Notes: generated by a model from the letters alone, not told the origin. Positions 47,561-56,117 are shown, counted from the stretch's first letter. The stretch: DNA of 64,000 bases from Hujiaoplasma nucleasis (GCF_013745115.1 NZ_CP051151.1:744001-808000), one strand, 5' to 3'. Numbers and translations are program-made.

Positions 47561-49232
47561 CTAAGATTTGCTCCTTCAAATGTGTTAAAGCAATCTTCGT
47601 TTCAGCCGCTGTTTCACCTAATAAAGATGCAATCTCTTGAACAATTCGCATTTGTTTTTCAACCACTTGATCAGTCACTTCAATGGTTTGCTTGCTCATT
47701 AATACTTTATTCTTGCGATTGATGATTTCTTGTGAAATATCATCAATGATGATCATTGTAATCCGATAATTATCATCATAAACAATGGTTTCCTTAACTG
47801 TTTTTTTGTACTCAGCCAAGTAGACATTTTTATGATTGACTTGAGTGTGTTTATGCAATATATCTTCTAAATCTTTATGATTTAAGATATTAAATATTTT
47901 CTCTCCTAAGATATCGCGTCGATGATGAATATTAAATATCCTCTTAGCCATTTTATTAAATTGTTGAATTTCTAATTGTTCATTTAAAACAATAATTCCT
48001 GATGGCGTATGATCTAAAATATTATGAAAAAAACTTTCTGCTCTTTCCTTTAGAAAAGGTAAACACATGGTGAAATCGGCCTTACCCTGATGAATCGCTA
48101 AAGCTTTCTCTCTACAGGTATTATAGCCACATGATCCACAATTCAGCTCATCCATAGGATTGTTTTTCCCCATTTGTTTTAAAATGCTAGATATCTCTTC
48201 AATGGTTGGTTCATTTCTCTTTTTAGTGATTGGCATAAAATATTTCGTTAAACTTTTCGATGTTTTTCTTCCTAAGTTATGCTCACCAGCATAATCAACA
48301 ATACGCAAATAATCCCTTAAAGGTGTTTTGTGGTGTTTTTCCATAATTGGACCACCGACACAACTCCCCTCACAAGCAGACATCTCAATAAAGCAATGAG
48401 TTAGATTCCCTTTTCGTATATCATCTAAAGTGGCCATACATCTTTCAACGCCATCGATTGATAAGTAATGAATATCATCGTTATAATGATTTAAACTTTT
48501 AATGATACCACCATTGGTTGGAAAGAATCGCGATTTAAAAGGTTCATCGTCTTTATCACCATTCTTGTACTGATTAAATGACATACCTTTCTCTTGAATC
48601 ATCATTGACAATTCATCAAAAGTTAATACGGCATCAATAAAACCGGGGTATGAATCTGCTTCATCCTTTTTAGAAATACAAGGACCAATAAATACTACCG
48701 CAGCATCTTGATATCTAGTTTTTATATCTTGCCCATGTGCTTGCATAGGTGACTTAACCGGAACTAAATACTCTAATAAATCAGGATAATATTTTTGAAT
48801 CAATAAATTGACTGAATGACAAGCTGAAGTGATCAAAATAGAAGGTTGATATTGTTCCAAATAATCTTGATAAGAATCTTTAACCCATTCTGCCGCAATC
48901 GCTGTTTCTTCAACATCATAAAAACCTAGCTCAATTAATAACTCTCTTAAAACATCAATATCGACACCATCATAATTGGCTATAAAAGATGGCGCAATAC
49001 TTACTATCACTTTTTCTTTTTGTTGAAGCAATACCTTAACCTTCTCTAAGTCACTCGATATTTCTTTCGCATTTTGAGGACAATGGACGTAACATCTTCC
49101 ACATAAAATGCACTCACCAGGAACGACTTTCGCTTGATGTGTAGTAAATTCAATTGATTTTACAGGACAGTTTCGGATACATTTATAACAATTTTTACAT
49201 TGGTTTTTGTTTAATATGATATATTCATTCAT
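47553..49232 (-). CDS. PAS-containing [FeFe]-hydrogenase-like sensor (group C, HydS-like)
   Basis: 559 residues. Domains in order: two [4Fe-4S] motifs (CKNCYKCIRNCP, CILCGRCYVHCP; residues 12-50), an H-cluster-type domain (about 75-330), a CGSCGYNTC iron-sulfur domain ending FTMCLPF (about 365-395), a PAS domain (about 405-490) and a C-terminal helix. H-cluster loops are altered: TSACHSV replaces TSCCP, while FIGPCISKKDE and EMSACEGSCVGGP are kept. PAS without a kinase domain suggests signal output through the neighbouring phosphatase and kinase-like proteins. It is likely a sensor of H2 or redox state, not a bulk catalyst. Confidence 0.85.
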   Translation of the reverse strand: MNEYIILNKNQCKNCYKCIRNCPVKSIEFTTHQAKVVPGECILCGRCYVHCPQNAKEISSDLEKVKVLLQQKEKVIVSIAPSFIANYDGVDIDVLRELLIELGFYDVEETAIAAEWVKDSYQDYLEQYQPSILITSACHSVNLLIQKYYPDLLEYLVPVKSPMQAHGQDIKTRYQDAAVVFIGPCISKKDEADSYPGFIDAVLTFDELSMMIQEKGMSFNQYKNGDKDDEPFKSRFFPTNGGIIKSLNHYNDDIHYLSIDGVERCMATLDDIRKGNLTHCFIEMSACEGSCVGGPIMEKHHKTPLRDYLRIVDYAGEHNLGRKTSKSLTKYFMPITKKRNEPTIEEISSILKQMGKNNPMDELNCGSCGYNTCREKALAIHQGKADFTMCLPFLKERAESFFHNILDHTPSGIIVLNEQLEIQQFNKMAKRIFNIHHRRDILGEKIFNILNHKDLEDILHKHTQVNHKNVYLAEYKKTVKETIVYDDNYRITMIIIDDISQEIINRKNKVLMSKQTIEVTDQVVEKQMRIVQEIASLLGETAAETKIALTHLKEQILDE

Positions 49233-49476
49233 GATGATTCAAAACCTTTAACACATAAGTATTAAACACTGTTTCAACATCACTAGGTTCAACAGAAATC
49301 ATTTGTTGATTAATCGTTACATTCACTCCTTTTTGACACTGTCCCATACAAAACTGCCCAAGTAACTTGACTTCATCTGTCAGTTGATGTTTTTCTAGTA
49401 ATCGTTGAAATTGCTCCACAATCATTCTTGATCCTTTTAAATGGCATGAACTGCCAATACATATCTTAATAACCAT
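49225..49476 (-). CDS. Thioredoxin-like [2Fe-2S] protein (NuoE C-domain type)
   Basis: 83 residues with the four-Cys pattern of the thioredoxin-fold [2Fe-2S] proteins: ICIGSSCHLKG (Cys 6 and 11) and GQFCMGQCQKGVNV (Cys about 43 and 47). It lacks the N-terminal helical part of NuoE/HydC. It is embedded between the kinase-like gene (11-bp overlap) and the sensor (8-bp overlap), with GGAGGAGAAC as ribosome site. It probably passes electrons between the hydrogenase-like proteins and a partner. Confidence 0.88.
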   Translation of the reverse strand: MVIKICIGSSCHLKGSRMIVEQFQRLLEKHQLTDEVKLLGQFCMGQCQKGVNVTINQQMISVEPSDVETVFNTYVLKVLNHHE

Positions 49477-50227
49477 TGTTCTCCTCCATTGATTGTTGAA
49501 CCAACTTTAATAAGAAGTCTCGTTCAGATTTGATACCACGATTCGATCTAGCCGCTGATACAATTGGAAGCCATGATAAAATTTCTTCTCTTGAGTCATT
49601 TGTTAAATCAATATACATGTTTAAATACATTTCAGCCACTGACCGATCAAACTCAACCCATAAATCTAAAAAGGTATTTGCAATATCAGCCAACTTTGGC
49701 CCTAAAGAAACATGAGCCCAATCGATAATAAATGGTTGATTATTTTCATCAATGATAATGTTCCCTGGAAAAAAATCACCGTGGCATAAAAATAAATCTG
49801 ATTTCTTTTGATCTAACGACTGTCTTACAAACATTCTCACTGTTGCACTTAACATTGAATCTTCAATTTTATACCCAAGCTTATCTTTCATTTTGGATAA
49901 CATCGGCGCTTTAGTATGATGGACTTTAATTTGTAACTCTATAAACTGTTTTAAATATTCATTAAATCTCGATGGATGCTCCTGCATTAATCGCAACAAA
50001 GTTTTTCCCTTGATAAATGACAGTTCAATCACCCAATGATTATTTTCTTGATAGACAGCTCTTACCTTAGGGACATTTAAATCCGTTTCTTCTACTTTCG
50101 CCAAATTCAAAGCTTCGTTTAAGACCTGTGACTTTTTATAATGATGGTTAAAAACCTTAATCACTCGAGTACCATCTTTATATATCGTTTTATCGGTTCT
50201 TACACCAATAATTTTTTCATAATCCAT
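49466..50227 (-). CDS. APH/choline-kinase-fold phosphotransferase
   Basis: 253 residues. The catalytic loop LCHGDFFPGNII (about residue 147) and metal Asp in PFIIDWAHVSLGP (about 165) are the Brenner-type motifs of aminoglycoside-phosphotransferase-like kinases. An N-terminal ATP-lobe Lys is likely in TRVIKVF. It overlaps rex and the ferredoxin gene by 11 bp each, so it belongs functionally to the hydrogenase operon. A protein or small-molecule kinase opposing the PP2C phosphatase is a testable inference; resistance to an antibiotic is less likely in this setting. Confidence 0.82.
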   Translation of the reverse strand: MDYEKIIGVRTDKTIYKDGTRVIKVFNHHYKKSQVLNEALNLAKVEETDLNVPKVRAVYQENNHWVIELSFIKGKTLLRLMQEHPSRFNEYLKQFIELQIKVHHTKAPMLSKMKDKLGYKIEDSMLSATVRMFVRQSLDQKKSDLFLCHGDFFPGNIIIDENNQPFIIDWAHVSLGPKLADIANTFLDLWVEFDRSVAEMYLNMYIDLTNDSREEILSWLPIVSAARSNRGIKSERDFLLKLVQQSMEENNGY

Positions 50228-50822
50228 GATTTTTTCTCCGATCGTTATAATGTTTAATCAATATCGACAAAGATACAGCCAAATTTTCGTTTTGGACCAC
50301 CACATCAGATGGAACATTAAGACGTGTTGGAGAAAAATTCCATATCGCCTTAATACCTGCCTTAATGATTATATCTGATATTTTTTGCGCTTCATCCTTC
50401 GGTACAGTCAAAATCGCAACATCAATATGATGCTCTTGGCAATATTCGTTCAACTGATCAACATGTATAAACGATTCCCGAATATCAAAGGCACCAATAA
50501 TTTCGATATGATATTGTTGGAAACCATGATAGTTATATAAAGAACGACCTAACTTTCCCATACCAATGATCACTGCGTTTGTAGGTTGATCAAAACCCAT
50601 ATACCGCTCTATATCAGCTTTTAAATCGTTTAATATATACCCTACTTTTGGTTTTCCCCCTCGACTGATCTTGGCCAAGTCCTTGCGAACTTGAACTTCT
50701 CCTAGGCCTAAATCTTTAGCCAAAATAGAAGCGGATACATAATCACTTGAATATTGACTTAATTGGTTTAAATAGATTGGTAATCTCTCTAAAAAAGCCT
50801 CTGTTTGACAATTTTGTAACAC
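50217..50822 (-). CDS. rex: Redox-sensing transcriptional repressor Rex
   Basis: About 201 residues from a GTG at 50822 (GGGGGCG upstream; a TTG at 50852 is an alternative). N-terminal winged helix with SASILAKDLGLGEVQVRKDLA (wing and recognition region, read in part), then the Rossmann motif VIIGMGKLGRSLYNY for NADH, and the domain-swapped C-terminal helix with LSILIKHY. Rex senses the NADH/NAD+ ratio and represses fermentative and hydrogenase genes. It heads the operon and probably controls it; its own upstream region carries twin palindromes. Confidence 0.93.
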   Translation of the reverse strand: MLQNCQTEAFLERLPIYLNQLSQYSSDYVSASILAKDLGLGEVQVRKDLAKISRGGKPKVGYILNDLKADIERYMGFDQPTNAVIIGMGKLGRSLYNYHGFQQYHIEIIGAFDIRESFIHVDQLNEYCQEHHIDVAILTVPKDEAQKISDIIIKAGIKAIWNFSPTRLNVPSDVVVQNENLAVSLSILIKHYNDRRKNHGL

Positions 50823-50884
50823 TCTATCACGCCCCCATAGATATCTTATCAAAACGGTAATATAAAATATAATATCAAAAATAA

Positions 50885-50910
50885 ATATCGATATATCATT
50901 ATCGATATAT
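50885..50910. promoter_or_regulatory. Twin TATCGATA palindromes upstream of rex
   Basis: TATCGATA occurs at 50886-50893 and 50900-50907, flanked by AT, in the leader region of the hydrogenase operon. It is not the usual Rex box (TTGTGA/TCACAA type), so the binder is uncertain. Confidence 0.4.
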
Positions 50911-50917
50911 ACGTACT

Positions 50918-50948
50918 GATAAAAGAAAAAGCCAACAAATGTTGGCTT
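50918..50948 (-). terminator. Terminator of the lysR gene
   Basis: 9-bp arms AAGCCAACA and TGTTGGCTT with a 2-nt loop overlap the stop codon; the minus strand continues with T-rich sequence. Confidence 0.8.
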
Positions 50949-51876
50949 AAAGTTTTAATAAATCTCGTTTTGACTTTATAATTTCTTCCAAAAATTCATG
51001 GTCTAATGGAGATAATCGATATGACTTTAAATAAATTAGCACGTCTTTATGTACCTTTGATAAATCATCACACTTAATTTGAACCAAATCGTATTTGTCT
51101 AACAAATCATCAGATAAAGGTGATCCCCACATATACGTTGAATGAACCGATGAAAGCAACTCAAATTGACTGGCTCTTTCATAAACAAAAATTCGTCTCT
51201 TAATATCATTTGAGAACTCTTCTTTCTTAACATCAACCATCGATAATGATGGCACATAAGGATCAGCGTGAGCAATCTCGATATATTGTGATAAATCTTC
51301 TAAGAGAATCTGATCTTTTTGAGCCAAAGGATGATGTCTAGACATAAATAGTTGATAAGAGAATTCTGAAATAACTTCATATTTAAATCCTTTTTCTTTA
51401 ATCAATGCTTTGAAATAATTATCATAATTGATTTGATATCGAATGATTGCTAAATTGTAATAAGAGTTTAATATATTATTAATCGCCTTTAAAGAGTTGG
51501 TTTCTTTATAATAGATTTCACATTTTTTTGTTTGGCTCAACTTCTTTGCGAAATTGGTAAATGCATTTGAGATATAACTCGCTCTTGGTACTGATATTGA
51601 AAACTTTGATATAGAAAAATCTTCATTTAAATATAGAGATTCAATATCTCTTACTTCAGATAGAATTTTCTTAGCATAATATAAAAACTCTTCACCTTTA
51701 ACCGTTAGTTTCATTCCTTTTGGTGTACGCTCAAAAATTTGAATATTTAATGAAGATTCCAAATCCTTCATCGCTCTAGATAAGTTTGGCTGAGACATAT
51801 AAAGATTTTCAGCTGCTTTTGATATTGACATGGTCTTTTCAATTTCACAAGCATATTTTAAATGTAATAGATTCAT
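50947..51876 (-). CDS. LysR-family transcriptional regulator
   Basis: 309 residues from ATG 51876. N-terminal HTH is typical: LKYACEIEKTMSISKAAENLY then MSQPNLSRAMKDLE. The effector domain follows and is divergent, so the inducer cannot be told. It lies downstream of etfA on the same strand behind its own promoter (TATAAT just before the GTGATGGGTG leader). It may regulate the adjacent acyl-CoA dehydrogenase-Etf operon or the hydrogenase operon; neither is proven. Confidence 0.9.
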   Translation of the reverse strand: MNLLHLKYACEIEKTMSISKAAENLYMSQPNLSRAMKDLESSLNIQIFERTPKGMKLTVKGEEFLYYAKKILSEVRDIESLYLNEDFSISKFSISVPRASYISNAFTNFAKKLSQTKKCEIYYKETNSLKAINNILNSYYNLAIIRYQINYDNYFKALIKEKGFKYEVISEFSYQLFMSRHHPLAQKDQILLEDLSQYIEIAHADPYVPSLSMVDVKKEEFSNDIKRRIFVYERASQFELLSSVHSTYMWGSPLSDDLLDKYDLVQIKCDDLSKVHKDVLIYLKSYRLSPLDHEFLEEIIKSKRDLLKL

Positions 51877-51899
51877 CAAATCACCCATCACATTATAAC

Positions 51900-51913
51900 A
51901 TAACGATTGTTAT
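51900..51913. promoter_or_regulatory. Candidate LysR operator
   Basis: ATAACGATTGTTAT, with perfect ATAAC/GTTAT arms, lies about 25 bp ahead of the lysR start and overlaps its promoter region. Confidence 0.4.
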
Positions 51914-51956
51914 TTTTAAAGAATATTATTAGCCTAAATATTCTTTTTTTTAGTGA

Positions 51957-52943
51957 TTACTTAGTTAACATTTTGTTGATTGCATCAATGACTTTTGAAG
52001 CATCACCAATGATGCCAATATCAGCGACATCAAAAATGGCAGCTGCTGGATTCTTATTGATGGCAATGATTAATCCTGAATCATCCATTCCTGAAACATG
52101 TTGAATTGCGCCTGAAATACCACAAGCAATATAAACATCAGGACGAACAGTTACACCTGTTTGTCCGACTTGGCGACTTTTATCAAGCCAACCACTTTCA
52201 ATCACTGGCCTTGTTCCAGATAACTCACCAGATAATCTTTTAGCAAGTCTTTCACAAATTTTCATCTGGTTGATTGACCCAACACCTCTTCCTACAGATA
52301 CCAACACTTTAGCATCTTGAATATTAATTTTTTCCTTTTCCTCAAACACTTCTTCAAGTAACTCAATGTTCATATCTGATGGCACCAACACTGATTTAAG
52401 TTTGGTGATTTTCGCTTGATGATTTAAGTCGATTTGAGGCTTGACCATAACACCTGGACGAACAGTTGACATTTGAGGACGGTGGTCTGGACAAATGATA
52501 GTTGCCATTAAATGCCCTCCAAAAGCTGGTCTTGTCATCAGCAATTGTCGATTTTCATCAATATCTAGTTCAGTGCAATCAGCGGTTAATCCTGTATGCA
52601 ATCTTGAACTCACTCGTGGTGCTAAATCACGACCTATCGTTGTAGCTCCAATTAATACAACTTCAGGCTTAATTCGATGAATAACTTCAGTTAAGGCTTT
52701 TGTATATGGTTCATTGATGTATTTATCCAAAAGCATATCATCCATCCAATAGATTTCATCTGGACCATATTGATTAATGAGTGGTAATAACCCTTCAATT
52801 TGATAACCTAAAACACAAGCATATAATGATACGTTTAATTGATTCGCTAATTTTCTTCCTGCTCCTAACAACTCAATTCCCACTTGATGCAAAACACCAT
52901 CTCTTTGTTCAATAAAAACTAAAACACCTTGATAATTTTCCAT
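51957..52943 (-). CDS. etfA: Electron-transfer flavoprotein alpha subunit
   Basis: 328 residues from ATG 52943 (GAGGAAATT upstream). N-terminal Rossmann-like half, then the FAD-binding C-terminal half with VSVGRGVGS, ESGWLDKSRQVGQTG, SGAIQHVSGM and INKNPAAAIFDVADIGIIGD, all typical EtfA signatures. It accepts electrons with EtfB from the acyl-CoA dehydrogenase. Last gene of the operon. Whether the complex bifurcates electrons cannot be decided by eye. Confidence 0.95.
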   Translation of the reverse strand: MENYQGVLVFIEQRDGVLHQVGIELLGAGRKLANQLNVSLYACVLGYQIEGLLPLINQYGPDEIYWMDDMLLDKYINEPYTKALTEVIHRIKPEVVLIGATTIGRDLAPRVSSRLHTGLTADCTELDIDENRQLLMTRPAFGGHLMATIICPDHRPQMSTVRPGVMVKPQIDLNHQAKITKLKSVLVPSDMNIELLEEVFEEKEKINIQDAKVLVSVGRGVGSINQMKICERLAKRLSGELSGTRPVIESGWLDKSRQVGQTGVTVRPDVYIACGISGAIQHVSGMDDSGLIIAINKNPAAAIFDVADIGIIGDASKVIDAINKMLTK

Positions 52944-52950
52944 AATTTCC

Positions 52951-53733
52951 TCACAAAACATAGTTTTCTTTTAACTTATCAATAATGATTGTTGCAGCTT
53001 CGCCGGGTGAAACGTCAAATATTTTACCGGCTGACTTAGCGCCTTTAGTGAATGATTTCTTCACTTTTGTAGGAGACCCTTTTAACCCTAATTGATCTAC
53101 AGATATATTTAAATATGAGTTATCCCACACAACAACCAATCCTTCTTGGAAGGCTTGATAGATTTTTCGAACATTCATATATCTTGGCTTATTCAGTTCT
53201 TTCAGCACGGTCATTAAACATGGTTTTTTTACCTTTATTCGATAATATCTATCTTCAAAGTCACGCTTCACAATGAAACCATCTTCAATCACATCAATTT
53301 GACTAACATAGGCCACACTCGGAATCTTCAAATGTTCAGCAATTTGTGGCCCAACTTGGGCGGTGTCACCATCAATTGCTTGTCTTCCAGCAATCACCAA
53401 GTCTGGTTGAATCATTTCAATAGCTTTTGACAAGACCAAACTAGTGACCCAAGTATCGGCTCCGGCGAACAAACGATCAGATAATAAAATGGCCTTATCA
53501 ACGCCCATCGCTAAACATTCTCTTAAAGCCTTATCTGCCTGTAATGGCCCCATTGTTAAAGCAATGATCTCACCACCTGATTGTTCTTTGATTCTAAGTG
53601 CTGCTTCGACTGCTGCCAAATCATCAGGATTGATGATAGATTCAACACCCTCGCGTATCATCGTGCCTGTCACTGGGTCAATTTTAACATTCGCTGTATT
53701 TGGTACTTGCTTAACACAAACAACTATTTTCAT
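52951..53733 (-). CDS. etfB: Electron-transfer flavoprotein beta subunit
   Basis: 260 residues, starting VVCVKQVPNTANVKIDP, with the NPDDLAAVEAAL helix, the nucleotide-binding RQAIDGDTAQVGPQIAEHL and a C-terminal recognition extension. AGGAGGAATCG precedes the ATG. It sits between acd and etfA, spaced 11 and 7 bp, so the three form one operon. In clostridial butyrate pathways the same trio couples crotonyl-CoA reduction to ferredoxin; that coupling is inferred. Confidence 0.95.
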   Translation of the reverse strand: MKIVVCVKQVPNTANVKIDPVTGTMIREGVESIINPDDLAAVEAALRIKEQSGGEIIALTMGPLQADKALRECLAMGVDKAILLSDRLFAGADTWVTSLVLSKAIEMIQPDLVIAGRQAIDGDTAQVGPQIAEHLKIPSVAYVSQIDVIEDGFIVKRDFEDRYYRIKVKKPCLMTVLKELNKPRYMNVRKIYQAFQEGLVVVWDNSYLNISVDQLGLKGSPTKVKKSFTKGAKSAGKIFDVSPGEAATIIIDKLKENYVL

Positions 53734-53744
53734 TTCGATTCCTC

Positions 53745-54884
53745 CTATTTCAACAAGTATGATGCAATGACCATTTTTTGAACTTCTGAAGTTCCTTCAT
53801 ATATTTCCGTGATTTTTGCATCACGCATCATTCGCTCCACTGGATATTCTCTTGAATAACCATATCCTCCATGAAGCTGTATAGCTTTATTTGCCATTTC
53901 TACAGCAACTTCAGAAGCATACAACTTTGCCATCGCAGCCTCTTTGCTAAAAGACATTTTATGTTGTTTATTGTAAGCTGCTCGATAAGTTAATAGACGT
54001 GCTGCATCAATTTTTGTCGCTAAATCAGCTAAAACAAACTGTGTGTTTTGAAACTGTGAAATTGTTTTATTGAATTGTTTTCTTTCTTTAACATAGGTTA
54101 GGGTTTCGTTCAAAGCTCCCTTGGCAATTCCACAAGCTTGAGCTGCTATTCCGATTCTTCCTGAATCTAAAGTACTCATAGCTATTTTAAATCCATAGCC
54201 AGGTTTCCCTAACATATTCATTTCAGGTACTACAACGTCTTCGAATATCAACTCACAGGTTGATGACCCCCTAATACCCATTTTCTTTTCCTTTTTTCCA
54301 ACCGTAAAACCTTTCATTCCTTTTTCCAAAATGAAAGCACTAATTCCTCTTGTTCCTAATGTCCTATCAGTCATGGCCATCACAATAAATACATCAGCAT
54401 ACTCAGCATTTGTAATAAAGATTTTCGAACCATTGATGATATAGTTATTTCCATCCTTAACCGCAATTGTTTCTTGTTTTGATGCATCAGTTCCAGCGTT
54501 TGGCTCAGTTAAAGCAAAAGCTCCGAGTTTTTCTCCAGAGGCCAAAGGCTTCAAATATCTCTGCTTTTGATCTTCCGTGCCATACTCGTAAATCGGTCCC
54601 GCACATAGTGATGTATGTGCCGAAAGAATAACTCCAGTCGTCGCACAAGCTTGAGATAGTTTTTCTACAGCTAAAATATATCCTATATAATCACCATCAA
54701 CGCCACCGTATTGATTCGGAAAAGGAATTCCCATCAAACCCACTTCAGCCATTTTCTTTACAGTTTCTTCAGGGAATCTTTCTAACTCATCAATTTCACT
54801 TGCCAAAGGCTTTACTTCATTGAGTGTAAAATAATCCAACATTTGTTCTAACAACAAGTGCTCTTTATCAAAACTTAAATCCAT
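53745..54884 (-). CDS. Acyl-CoA dehydrogenase (butyryl-CoA dehydrogenase-like)
   Basis: 379 residues from ATG 54884, set by GAGGTGAAAAAA; upstream frame is not needed. Motifs: FALTEPNAGTDAS (FAD/substrate loop), GSKIFITNAEYAD, KMGIRGSSTCEL, RKQFNKTISQFQ, and LHGGYGYSREYPVERMMRDAKITEIYEGTSE in part, the catalytic Glu being in YEGTSE. The size and SCAD-like motif set suggest a short-chain acyl-CoA substrate. The other butyrate-pathway genes are not in the window. First gene of the acd-etfB-etfA operon. Confidence 0.92.
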   Translation of the reverse strand: MDLSFDKEHLLLEQMLDYFTLNEVKPLASEIDELERFPEETVKKMAEVGLMGIPFPNQYGGVDGDYIGYILAVEKLSQACATTGVILSAHTSLCAGPIYEYGTEDQKQRYLKPLASGEKLGAFALTEPNAGTDASKQETIAVKDGNNYIINGSKIFITNAEYADVFIVMAMTDRTLGTRGISAFILEKGMKGFTVGKKEKKMGIRGSSTCELIFEDVVVPEMNMLGKPGYGFKIAMSTLDSGRIGIAAQACGIAKGALNETLTYVKERKQFNKTISQFQNTQFVLADLATKIDAARLLTYRAAYNKQHKMSFSKEAAMAKLYASEVAVEMANKAIQLHGGYGYSREYPVERMMRDAKITEIYEGTSEVQKMVIASYLLK

Positions 54885-54964
54885 TTTTTTCACCTCAAAA
54901 TATGAATATTTATTCACTATAATTATAGGTGATAATTTAATATAAAACAATAACTCAAGGTATA

Positions 54965-54996
54965 TAAAAAAGTGATGTGCTTATAACATATCACTT
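54965..54996 (-). terminator. Terminator of the former alr gene
   Basis: Arms AAGTGATGTG and CATATCACTT with one mismatch and a T run on the minus strand, downstream of the alr relic. Confidence 0.6.
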
Positions 54997-55012
54997 ATAC
55001 CTAATTGAACAA

Positions 55013-55986
55013 TTAAGTTTCTAAATAATGAAAACAAATTCTCTTTTTACTCATATTTGTCAACAACTCATAGGTAATGGTTTGAACCGTTTTTGCCATG
55101 AAATCTAAAGACTTATTTAATCCAAAAACCTCGACTTGATCGCCAACCGAAAGATGAACATCAGTTGCATCCATCGTCACGCCCATGCATACACGCCCAA
55201 CCATAGGCAAAGATTATTGTTTAAATACAAAGAAGTCTTGATTCGAAAAAAGCCTTTGGTAGCCGTCTGCATAGCCAATGCCAATAGAAGCAAATACTCG
55301 TGGCTGTTCAACTTTGTATGTATGTCCATAACTTACCCCATCACCAGGCAATACCTTCCTTATCGCTATAACCCTAGCCTTCACTTCCATGACCGGAAGA
55401 AATGGCTCATCGGTTTGAACCGGTGGGTAACCATACAAAGCAATCCCACATCTAACCATATCCAAACTGTGGTTAGGAAACTTAATCGTCGAAGCACTAT
55501 TTGAACAATGTTTAATACCTAAATCACGACCTTTTCCTTCTAATCTTTTTATCAAGGTTTCAAATAAATGAAACTGTTTAAAGTGATATGGTTATTCGTT
55601 TCATCGGCACAGGCAAAATGTGTATAAAAACCCTTGAAAGTTAGATTAGGCAATTGATCGATTTGAATCACTTCTTCAATGGTTTGATCAAGGCCTGTTT
55701 CTTGATGACAATAAATACCAAAACGACTCATTGCTGTATCAATAATCAAATGAACATTGATGGGAATATTGAGTTCATTAATCTGTTTAGCATAATCTAA
55801 TGAATCAATGGTTTGAACCAAATCATATTCTTTGATCATAGGGATTTGCTCAATGGTGGTTTTACCAAGAATTAAAATGACATCTTTAATTCCTGCTTTT
55901 CTTAGTTCGATGGCTTCGAACAAATCAGCCACCGCAAAAAACTCCACATAAAACAGAAAGTAGAGTTTGCATAATTTAGCACTCAT
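55013..55986 (-). pseudogene. alr: Alanine racemase pseudogene
   Basis: Three collinear pieces read as Alr. The upstream piece (55986 to about 55580) has VEFFAVADLFEAIELRKAGI and HLIIDTAMSRFGI. The middle (about 55575-55214) has NSAS, DMVRCGIALYGYPP and the catalytic Tyr region GVSYGHTY. The last (55213-55013) has GRVCMGVTMDATDV. A frameshift near 55575 and an in-frame TAA at 55214-55216 interrupt it, and the N-terminal part with the PLP-binding Lys is missing. It cannot make D-alanine. Loss of this cell-wall enzyme would fit a wall-less lineage, unless a second alr exists. Confidence 0.88.
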
Positions 55987-55992
55987 AACACA

Positions 55993-56021
55993 TTGAATAA
56001 CAAAAAAATCTGTGGTATATA
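55993..56021 (+). promoter_or_regulatory. Promoter of a candidate small RNA
   Basis: TTGAAT (55993-55998), 17 bp, TATATA (56016-56021), pointing at a short non-coding transcript. Confidence 0.5.
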
Positions 56022-56027
56022 TAAAGT

Positions 56028-56117
56028 GCGACTTGGTCGCAACTTATCCCTTACATAGCATGTGTGGATTTACACACACATCCCCTTCCTTAAGATCGCC
56101 GAGAGGCGGTCTTTTTC
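56028..56117 (+). ncRNA. Candidate C-rich small regulatory RNA
   Basis: About 90 nt between a recognisable promoter and a clear terminator, with no open frame. Three hairpins in order: GTGCGAC/GTCGCaAC, ATGTGTGG/CACACACAT-like, and the terminator AGATCGCC-GAGA-GGCGGTCT with a T run. Between the second and third lies single-stranded TCCCCTTCCTT, which is complementary to purine-rich ribosome sites. Such exposed C-rich stretches are typical of small RNAs that block translation. No known family was recognised. Confidence 0.5.

Noticed and set aside
49466-50227. Aminoglycoside-resistance kinase
   Set aside because: The fold matches, but it is locked in the hydrogenase operon by overlaps on both sides, so an operon-related role is more likely.
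51919-51950. Strong terminator after etfA
   Set aside because: AAGAATATT/AATATTCTT forms a stem, but the T run is on the plus strand, where no gene ends; the minus strand has only a weak U stretch.
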